DNA of 7,255 nt from Candidatus Thalassarchaeaceae archaeon (GTDB taxonomy: Archaea; Thermoplasmatota; Poseidoniia; Poseidoniales; Thalassarchaeaceae). Under the pieces are notes generated by a model. That model was not told the origin of the DNA. It worked only from the letters and a program-made list of their open reading frames with translations, and made no database searches. Where the stretch lies: positions 1,243 to 8,497 of the forward strand of contig DUJH01000053.1 in the NCBI GenBank assembly GCA_013329905.1. The letters run 5' to 3'. The position numbers were made by a program, and so were the translations under genes. This document shows positions 1-5,008 of this stretch, piece after piece; position 1 is the first letter of the stretch, and each line of letters starts with the position of its first letter.

Positions 1-437
1 GCATACAGTGATGTTGCTGGGGCATTGATTGTCATCGATGTTGATACACTACCTAAATCAATCCCGTCGAAGAGAGTTCGCATATCATGGATACTATCGA
101 TTGGGACGCCTACTTTGCCGACCTCCCCTTCTGCAGACAAATGATCTGAATCCAACCCTAATTGCGTCGGGAGGTCGAAAGCCACAGAGAGTCCGGACTG
201 TCCGTTTTCGAGAAGATCACGAAACCTTGCATTTGTAGATCCGGCATCCGAAAATCCAGCATATTGTCTCATCGTCCACATCCTGCTGCGGTACATATCG
301 CTGTGTATTCCACGTGTGTATGGCGCCTGCCCCGCGGGGGGGTGACCAGTAGTTGGATGAGCAGTAGATGACAGTGAATCAGAGTCAGGATGAGATGCTC
401 TATTCGTATGAAGGTGAGAATCAGAGTCCTCGGCCAT
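1..437 (-). CDS. Methylmalonyl-CoA mutase-type large subunit, N-terminal part (gene runs off the left edge)
   Basis: This is the first 145 residues of a B12-dependent acyl-CoA mutase large (substrate-binding) subunit. The family interconverts methylmalonyl-CoA and succinyl-CoA, as in propionate and branched-chain amino-acid breakdown. Family landmarks are clear from residue 39: PYTRGIHSDMYR, then MWTMRQYAGFSDAGSTNARF (residues 53-72), whose tyrosine Y59 matches the catalytic Tyr of the TMRQYAG motif. They are followed by GLSVAFDLPTQLGLDSD and VSTSMTINAPA near residue 131. The start is ATG at 437, preceded by AGAGG four bases upstream. The first 35 or so residues are rich in His, Ser, Thr and Pro and do not resemble the usual N-terminal helix of the family. 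The gene lies 53 bp after the proline-rich gene on the same strand with no visible promoter, so it is probably cotranscribed with kae1. The exact substrate (methylmalonyl-, isobutyryl- or ethylmalonyl-CoA) cannot be decided from this part. The B12 domain is not in view. Confidence 0.93.
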   Translation of the reverse strand, partial: MAEDSDSHLHTNRASHPDSDSLSSTAHPTTGHPPAGQAPYTRGIHSDMYRSRMWTMRQYAGFSDAGSTNARFRDLLENGQSGLSVAFDLPTQLGLDSDHLSAEGEVGKVGVPIDSIHDMRTLFDGIDLGSVSTSMTINAPATSLY

Positions 438-490
438 CGAGCCTCTGAGATGAAGGCGAGGGATGAACTCTGTGCTTGAGTTGACGAAAA

Positions 491-1276
491 TCAACGTCGA
501 ATGGTGTAATTGTCTACTACGGACAACAATCGTTCCGCTTGATTTGAATCAATTATCCCCTCTGCTTCCTTTTCATTTATGTATTGACGGGCATCTGCTG
601 ATGTTTGACGTTCCCCCTTAGCCCAAATTGTTCCTAGAAGGGAAGAACGGTGCTCCTCAGCGACATTAATCTCTTGTAAAAGTCCTCGGACTTCATACTT
701 GTATTCCATGTGCCGCGACCTGTCCATCCGCCTCTCTCTATTTGCAGGCTGAAAACTTGGTTTCGGCCTGCGCCGACGCCGAGGAGGAGGGGGCTTAGCA
801 GGAGTTGCCACCCCTTGTGTCTTCTTCTTGTCAGCGATACTTGCGTGTGCTCGAGCCTTCGAGGCTTCGATGATCTTTTTCGCTTTAGAACTAGTTTGAT
901 TCACTTGTTCTGGGGCCGATTCAGAATCGCTTTCTTGCACTGGTTGTAGCCCACGGGTACGGCGTTTAGGAGTGCCTAGAAGTTGTTCTTGGAGAATCTC
1001 TTTTTTCTCGATTTCTTCTTTTTCTTCAACCACGGGAGTTTCAGCAACAGTAGGAGGTGTTGCGGCCGGAACAGGCGCAGGAGCTGAGGCCGAGACTGGT
1101 TTGGGTGGGGTAGGTGTTGGTTTGGGAGTGGCTGGTGGAGTTGTAGTTCGCGCCGGCGTAGATGGTTTCCTAGACTCTGGGCGTCGAGGGCTTGGAGTGG
1201 GTTTCGAGGATCTGCCGCCTGAGCCTTTATTGAAGATGTTCTTCGGTTCGCTCTTCGGCTTCCTGCGTCTCTGCAC
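491..1276 (-). CDS. Proline-rich basic protein with a conserved-looking helical C-terminal segment, function unknown
   Basis: I do not recognise this protein. The open frame can start at TTG 1348, which overlaps the kae1 stop by 10 bases and gives 285 residues. I prefer GTG 1276 (261 residues), because AGGAGGT at 1287-1293 lies 10 bases upstream. In the 285-residue numbering, residues 26-105 are low complexity (Pro, Ser, Thr, Ala with Arg/Lys). Residues 105-122 are a Glu/Lys-rich helical stretch, residues 150-180 a Lys/Ala-rich helix, and residues 186-196 a run of prolines followed by arginines and lysines. The last 75 or so residues (from MEYKYEVRG) have an ordinary composition and look like three or four helices, so they are probably the only folded domain. 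No signal peptide or membrane segment is visible. The basic, disordered N-terminus suggests nucleic-acid or ribosome contact, but this is inference only. The gene sits between kae1 and the mutase, apparently in one transcript. Confidence 0.7.
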   Translation of the reverse strand: MQRRRKPKSEPKNIFNKGSGGRSSKPTPSPRRPESRKPSTPARTTTPPATPKPTPTPPKPVSASAPAPVPAATPPTVAETPVVEEKEEIEKKEILQEQLLGTPKRRTRGLQPVQESDSESAPEQVNQTSSKAKKIIEASKARAHASIADKKKTQGVATPAKPPPPRRRRRPKPSFQPANRERRMDRSRHMEYKYEVRGLLQEINVAEEHRSSLLGTIWAKGERQTSADARQYINEKEAEGIIDSNQAERLLSVVDNYTIRR

Positions 1277-1286
1277 TGGTGAATCT

Positions 1287-1293
1287 ACCTCCT
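1287..1293 (-). promoter_or_regulatory. Strong Shine-Dalgarno AGGAGGT supporting a GTG start at 1276
   Basis: On the minus strand AGGAGGT lies 10 bases before GTG 1276 in the frame of the proline-rich protein. It is the best ribosome-binding site near that gene. It argues against the TTG at 1348, which has no comparable site. The spacing is a little long, so the choice is likely rather than certain. Confidence 0.5.
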
Positions 1294-1338
1294 GTCCGTT
1301 CGCCGGACACCGCTTAGATAAGGCTTCGCAGTCGGATG

Positions 1339-2349
1339 TTAATCCCAAGTGACGACTGTGTGATCAGTTCTGAGTGATGGATTGACTTCGCTCTCAGTGA
1401 ATGAAGTTGCTGCGCTTGTCTCCAGCATTCTCCTCCCAAGCTCTGCTATCATCGTACCATTGTCTACGCAGTATCTCTTCTCTGGCCAAGTTCCAATGCT
1501 TCCTCTCTGGTTGCACATGAGATTGGTCATTTCCCGTAACCTTTCGTTACAGGCCACGCCTCCACCCAGTAATAGTTCGTTTTTGCCCGTATGTGCGAGG
1601 GCCCGTTCGGCTACTTCTACGCATGCTGCGAAGGAGTGTTCTTGCAGTGACCAACAGACTGCTCCTAATTCATGTCCTTCGTTGATACGTTGCTGGGCTG
1701 CATTTAGGATGCCTGAGAAATTCAAATCCATGCCCTGAACACTGTATGGTAGTGGTATGTCGTCGACATCTGCATTGGGGTTGTTTGAGTGCCATTCTGA
1801 AGCGAGAATTTCTATTTTCGGGCCACCAGGGAAAGGGATGCCTTGATTTCGGGCGAATTTATCTAGCATGTTGCCGATTCCGATGTCAAGAGTTTCTCCT
1901 AGGACTTGATACCGCTCACCAGCCCTTGCTATGACTTGTGTATTACCTCCGCTGACGTAAAGGAGGACTGGGTCGTCACATCCTGTTTGGTTCCGTCCTA
2001 TTTCGATGTGGGCGACGCAATGATTCACTCCAATTAGAGGGACTTTCCATAATTGTGACAAAGCTCTTGCCACTGTTGCCCCTATTCTGAGGCAGGGGCC
2101 TAATCCTGGGCCTTGGCTGAAGGCTATACCGTCGATGTCTGTCGGATTCAGACCTTCTGTTTCCATTAGTTGTTCGACTAGTTTTGGCGCTGCTATTGAG
2201 TGGTGATCTGCAGCCTCTCGAGGATGGATACCACCTTCTTTCGGGCGGAAGAGCGCGGAATAGGAGACCCCTGGTTCTCCTGAATTGCTTACAAGGCCGA
2301 ATGAGAGGGTGTGCGCCGTACTCTCAACGCCGATGATGACCCCAGTCAT
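1339..2349 (-). CDS. kae1: tRNA N6-threonylcarbamoyladenosine synthase subunit Kae1 (TsaD family), KEOPS complex
   Basis: This is the catalytic ATPase-fold subunit of archaeal KEOPS. It transfers the threonylcarbamoyl group to A37 of ANN-decoding tRNAs (t6A). The 336 residues carry the full family signature: GVESTAHTLSFG at the N-terminus, SQGPGLGPCLRIG at 78-90, and the metal-binding H110/H114 (HCVAH). These are followed by YVSGGNTQV at 131-139, GETLDIGIGNMLDKFAR at 151-167, GMDLNFSG at 206-213, LGGGVACNERLREM at 261-274, and the late metal ligand in CVDNG (D296). It ends with the typical RTD...VTW tail. The frame can be extended to TTG 2379, but ATG 2349 fits family N-termini and the promoter spacing. 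No Bud32 kinase domain follows, unlike the Kae1-Bud32 fusions of several euryarchaea. It is transcribed divergently from hutI across a 51-bp gap and probably leads the proline-rich gene and the mutase. Confidence 0.95.
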   Translation of the reverse strand: MTGVIIGVESTAHTLSFGLVSNSGEPGVSYSALFRPKEGGIHPREAADHHSIAAPKLVEQLMETEGLNPTDIDGIAFSQGPGLGPCLRIGATVARALSQLWKVPLIGVNHCVAHIEIGRNQTGCDDPVLLYVSGGNTQVIARAGERYQVLGETLDIGIGNMLDKFARNQGIPFPGGPKIEILASEWHSNNPNADVDDIPLPYSVQGMDLNFSGILNAAQQRINEGHELGAVCWSLQEHSFAACVEVAERALAHTGKNELLLGGGVACNERLREMTNLMCNQRGSIGTWPEKRYCVDNGTMIAELGRRMLETSAATSFTESEVNPSLRTDHTVVTWD

Positions 2350-2400
2350 GGGTTGAATGGACGGCAGACTACATATCAAGGGAACCGACGATGGTCAATC
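2350..2400. promoter_or_regulatory. Divergent kae1/hutI promoter with one shared TATA-like box
   Basis: The 51 bp between the two start codons contain one TATA-like element, ACATATCA (2371-2378), which reads TGATATGT on the other strand. Its self-complementary ATAT core is centred near 2374.5, about 26 bases from the hutI ATG (2401) and about 26 from the kae1 ATG (2349). That is the usual archaeal TATA-to-transcription-start distance. Neither start has a Shine-Dalgarno sequence, so leaderless transcripts in both directions are the simplest reading. Confidence 0.5.
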
Positions 2401-3675
2401 ATGCGCCTATTGCTGTTGAATGCTGGCCCCATCGCTACGATGGCTTCTGGTGATTACACCAAACCTCTCGTCGGCGTTGAAATGGGAGATCGTGAATCCT
2501 TAGTGTCCGAGGGCGGACTAGGCATTCTTATTGAGTCTGGAATTGTTACTAAAATTGATGATTCGGAATCACTTGAGTCCGAATTTGGATCTGTAGATGT
2601 CAATGATTCTCTCAGAGTGGTTGATTGCGCTTCGCGTGCACTAATTCCTGGATTTGTCGACTCCCACACCCACTTGCTATGGGATGGAGATAGGGCGAAC
2701 GAGATGGCATTGCGGCAATCAGGACTTTCTTACTCTGACATCGCCAGCCGTGGAGGTGGCATTATGAAAACTGTTGATGCTACAAGAAATGCAGACCTCA
2801 ATCGATTGATGGAACTTGGTCGTAAACGGATTGCAAGGGCAGTATCTTTTGGGACCACTACTATGGAATGCAAAAGTGGCTACGGACTCTCACTGGATTC
2901 CGAATTGAGATTACTCAAGGCCATTGGCCAGCTGTCAGAAGAGTCGCCAATCGACATTCACCCTACATGGTTAGGCGCTCACGATTTTCCCAAAGGTGTG
3001 GAGACTGGCGATTATCTTGAGGAATTGATCAATGAGCAATTACCAGAAGTTGTTGAGCAGGGTATAGCGCGTTGGGCAGATGTATTTTGTGAGCCAGGTT
3101 GGTATAATCTCGAACAAACCGAAGAAGTGGTTACTGCTGCCGCCAATGCTGGTCTCCCATCGCGCTTGCATGTTGACGAGTTCGTTGACGGGGGGGGATT
3201 GGCATTAGCTGCCGAATTGGGTGCTGTTAGCGGCGATCATGTCGGATATTCTTCCGATGATGCACGAGCTGCCGCAAACGAGGCTAAGACAATGCAGACA
3301 TTTTTGCCAGGGACGCCATATGTCCTAGGAAAAGATCTGGATTCCCCAGTGGAGCAGTGTCTGAATAACGAATGGAGGTTTTCTCTGGCCACTGATTTCA
3401 ATCCGAATTGTCGAAGTCTCTCAATCCCATTCCTTGGTAGCCTAGCGACTCATAGACTCGGGTTATCTCCTATTGAGGCGCTTTCAGCCGTGACGCGTAA
3501 TCCAGCGACAACCCTTGCACTTACTGAACAAGAAGAGGCCTTGGGGTCAATTCGCATCGGAGGGCGTGCAGATATTTTGATTCTTGATTCAGAATATGTC
3601 GACGGCTGGTGTCAGATGCCCGGAGACAATCCTGTTGCCACCACTATAGTTAATGGCACAATTGTAAAATCATAA
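2401..3675 (+). CDS. hutI: Imidazolonepropionase
   Basis: HutI hydrolyses 4-imidazolone-5-propionate to N-formimino-L-glutamate, the third step of histidine breakdown. It is a cytosolic metal-dependent amidohydrolase. The 424 residues are slightly longer than the roughly 405 of typical bacterial HutI. Visible motifs are the metal-binding HTH at H89/H91 after GFVDS, GGGIMKTV at 118-125, and ECKSGYGL at 156-163. They continue with WLGAHDFP (H194), ADVFCEPG at 226-233, LHVDEF (H257, E260), SGDH (H280) and LATDFNPN (D332), all in family order. The C-terminus has the usual amidohydrolase GRADILILD strand. ATG 2401 was chosen over the longer GTG 2311 frame because the extra 30 residues would overlap kae1, and because a TATA-like box sits 26 bases upstream. 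The gene is alone on this strand, facing away from kae1 and towards the hutU-hutH-alaX operon. Confidence 0.95.
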   Translation: MRLLLLNAGPIATMASGDYTKPLVGVEMGDRESLVSEGGLGILIESGIVTKIDDSESLESEFGSVDVNDSLRVVDCASRALIPGFVDSHTHLLWDGDRANEMALRQSGLSYSDIASRGGGIMKTVDATRNADLNRLMELGRKRIARAVSFGTTTMECKSGYGLSLDSELRLLKAIGQLSEESPIDIHPTWLGAHDFPKGVETGDYLEELINEQLPEVVEQGIARWADVFCEPGWYNLEQTEEVVTAAANAGLPSRLHVDEFVDGGGLALAAELGAVSGDHVGYSSDDARAAANEAKTMQTFLPGTPYVLGKDLDSPVEQCLNNEWRFSLATDFNPNCRSLSIPFLGSLATHRLGLSPIEALSAVTRNPATTLALTEQEEALGSIRIGGRADILILDSEYVDGWCQMPGDNPVATTIVNGTIVKS

Positions 3676-3811
3676 ATGATAATTTAATGATGCCTTTCAA
3701 TATATTGTGTTTAGAATTATTTACTAGCCATTTTCAAAATATATGTCTACAATTTCCACCCCTCCATATTCTAATGGCAGTATATCTCTCCAAATACCGA
3801 TTACTTGGTTG

Positions 3812-3831
3812 CCGATAACCACAGTTATCGG
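3812..3831. repeat. Perfect 8-bp inverted repeat with 4-base spacer
   Basis: CCGATAAC, spacer CACA, GTTATCGG. A related half-site, CCGATTAC, lies at 3797-3804 in the same orientation as the left arm. The repeat is not followed by a T-run on either strand, so a repressor operator or a short RNA hairpin is at least as likely as a terminator. It is 137 bases past hutI and about 125 before the zinc-ribbon start. Confidence 0.6.
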
Positions 3832-3912
3832 AAATCAATTCCTAGATGGAAACTAGTATAGGCTCGCAGTGTAGCGATTTCTCCAATATTCGATAAAATC
3901 ACCCTTCACACC

Positions 3913-3918
3913 TATATT
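3913..3918 (+). promoter_or_regulatory. Probable TATA box of the zinc-ribbon gene
   Basis: TATATT, centred near 3915, would place the transcription start near 3941, just ahead of the ribosome-binding site and about 14 bases before the ATG at 3955. This is based on archaeal spacing only; other AT-rich hexamers exist nearby. Confidence 0.35.
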
Positions 3919-3940
3919 GAACGGATTGAAAGTCAGGGAT

Positions 3941-3946
3941 GAGGTG
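3941..3946 (+). promoter_or_regulatory. Shine-Dalgarno GAGGTG of the zinc-ribbon gene
   Basis: GAGGTG lies eight bases before ATG 3955 and matches the anti-Shine-Dalgarno core. It supports both the reality of the small gene and the choice of ATG over the in-frame GTG at 3946. Confidence 0.55.
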
Positions 3947-3954
3947 TGGAGTGC

Positions 3955-4110
3955 ATGGCGGACACAGAGACCGGGTTCTGCATGAGGTGTAAATCGTCGG
4001 TTGTGATAGCTGAACCAGTTCGTTCGACTATGGCTAATGGTAGGAATAGAGTATCTGGACTATGTAGTAAGCCAGGTTGTAAAGGTCGAATCTCGAAGAT
4101 CGTCGGATGA
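3955..4110 (+). CDS. Small zinc-ribbon protein, DUF5679-like
   Basis: This 51-residue frame begins MADTETGFCMRCKSS and contains four cysteines in two pairs, C9-x2-C12 and C37-x4-C42, as in a one-metal zinc ribbon. Between them lies a basic strand ending in MANGRNRVSGLC. The pattern CxxC, then a 'T.xNGR' strand, then GxC closely resembles the DUF5679 family of small archaeal and bacterial zinc ribbons. I base this on memory of the family, not on a search. Those proteins often carry CxxC in the second pair, so the CSKPGC spacing here is slightly wider. The function is unknown; nucleic-acid or ribosome association is a common guess for such proteins. A ribosome-binding site (GAGGTG) and a TATA-like box lie upstream. 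The gene is 58 bp before tRNA-Val on the same strand, so the two may share a transcript. Confidence 0.82.
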   Translation: MADTETGFCMRCKSSVVIAEPVRSTMANGRNRVSGLCSKPGCKGRISKIVG

Positions 4111-4168
4111 CCAAGAACTGAGTGGAGAGAATCATTCATTTGGGTGATGTCGGTGGGCGACTTGTTCT

Positions 4169-4244
4169 GGGCTCGTGGTCTAGGGGTTATGACGTCGCCT
4201 TGACATGGCGAAGATCGCAGGTTCAATTCCTGCCGAGCCCACCA
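4169..4244 (+). tRNA. tRNA-Val (anticodon GAC), CCA encoded
   Basis: The cloverleaf is complete. The acceptor stem is GGGCTCG/CGAGCCC (7 perfect pairs), the D-arm stem is GTC/GAC, and the anticodon stem is TCGCC/GGCGA with loop TTGACAT. The T stem is GCAGG/CCTGC with loop TTCAATT. The anticodon GAC is at 4202-4204 and reads valine codons GUC and GUU. The discriminator is A, and CCA is encoded at 4242-4244. No intron is visible. The T-rich stretch at 4262-4272 could end its transcript. Confidence 0.96.
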
Positions 4245-4270
4245 GAATAAACATAACAGCATTTGTTGTT

Positions 4271-4999
4271 TTACATAGAGTAGTAGAGGCGGATCTTCCC
4301 CGCTCCCTTCTGTTTGATTCGTGTAATCTCAATTTGAGGTAATTGTGATAGATTATCGACATGAGACCCCGCACATGGACAGATATCGATTCCTTCGATA
4401 TTGACAACTCGCATATGTTCTACATGTGAAGGTAGTCGTTCAAGAATACGTGAAACGAACGACCTGTTTCTAACTCGATCATCTGAAAGAATCTCGTCAG
4501 CAGTCCAATTAGCTACCGAAACACGTGTATTTGTGCCTAATATTTCATTCACATTATCTTGGATAACTTGTTGTGTAAATTTTGTTTTATCTTCAAAAAG
4601 TAAATCAATCCTTGACTCCTTTTTGCCTAATTGATTACCTACGGTCGTTGCATCCCACAATTCGTTAGCCATAGCGGAAACAATATGTTGGGCTGTGTGA
4701 GTGATAGCTAGTGAGTTTCTCCGGTCAATGTCAATGGTACAGACTAACTCTTGCCCTATTTCGAAAGTTGATACATCATTAATTGGATGATGAATTAACT
4801 CTCGAGCGTGAACTTCGCTGAAATTTACTGATATTCCTTGGCTAGACAATGTCCCTGTATCTCCAGGTTGCCCCCCTCCTTTTGGATAACAGAAACTTTG
4901 GTCGAGAATGACAGAATCTCCAGTTATGGATTGAACTCTGCTGCTGAATGGTTGAGGATTGATTCCAGGATGGTTCTGGAGATGTAATCTCTCCTGCAT
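4271..4999 (-). CDS. alaX: AlaX-type alanyl-tRNA editing protein (Ser/Gly-tRNA-Ala deacylase)
   Basis: AlaX proteins are free-standing relatives of the AlaRS editing domain that hydrolyse misacylated tRNA-Ala in trans. The 242 residues show the glycine-rich entry motif CYPKGGGQPGDTG (37-49) and the zinc-binding HTAQH (H101, H105). The second zinc motif is CAGSH (C209, H213), with an extra C207 just before it, and the C-terminal KGAGKIRLYY (231-240) is also present. The length and the GGGQP motif match the medium class (AlaX-M), which is known for acting on Ser-tRNA-Ala; it lacks the long C-terminal extension of AlaX-L. ATG 4999 is nine bases after the hutH stop. GAGGGG overlapping that stop lies five bases before the ATG, so translation is probably coupled to hutH. 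It is the last gene of the leftward operon and ends 26 bp from the converging tRNA-Val gene. Confidence 0.93.
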   Translation of the reverse strand: MQERLHLQNHPGINPQPFSSRVQSITGDSVILDQSFCYPKGGGQPGDTGTLSSQGISVNFSEVHARELIHHPINDVSTFEIGQELVCTIDIDRRNSLAITHTAQHIVSAMANELWDATTVGNQLGKKESRIDLLFEDKTKFTQQVIQDNVNEILGTNTRVSVANWTADEILSDDRVRNRSFVSRILERLPSHVEHMRVVNIEGIDICPCAGSHVDNLSQLPQIEITRIKQKGAGKIRLYYSM

Positions 5000-5008
5000 T
5001 AAATCCCC

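Larger units (their letters stand above)
3676..3954. other. AT-rich intergenic region between hutI and the zinc-ribbon gene
   Basis: About 280 bases without a convincing gene. The stretch directly after hutI is AT-rich and could hold its terminator, but there is no clean T-run after a hairpin. It contains a perfect inverted repeat (3812-3831) and a TATA-like box for the next gene (3913-3918). One 42-codon frame (3690-3818, plus strand) has no recognisable features. Confidence 0.6.

Noticed and set aside
29..371. Two rightward open frames of 69 codons each
   Set aside because: They lie antisense to the mutase gene, whose leftward frame gives an unmistakable family sequence.
972..1352. Rightward 126-codon frame rich in Gly and Val
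   Set aside because: It is the antisense image of the proline-rich leftward gene; the composition is what complementing Pro/Ala/Thr codons produces.
2311..2400. Upstream extension of hutI from GTG 2311
   Set aside because: It would overlap the start of kae1 and adds 30 residues unlike HutI N-termini. ATG 2401 fits both family and promoter spacing.
3690..3818. Rightward 42-codon frame in the gap after hutI
   Set aside because: It has no ribosome-binding site, an AT-driven composition, no recognisable motif, and ends inside the inverted repeat.
4169..4244. tRNA-Val as an integration (att) site for a mobile element
   Set aside because: No integrase, no repeated copy of the tRNA 3' end and no foreign-looking cargo is seen in the window.
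3933..4407. Two leftward open frames (3933-4262 and 4180-4407) whose proteins contain WARQELNLR and AGIEPAIFAMSRR
   Set aside because: These peptides are the familiar product of translating the antisense strand of a tRNA gene. The frames cover tRNA-Val and overlap the zinc-ribbon gene or alaX.
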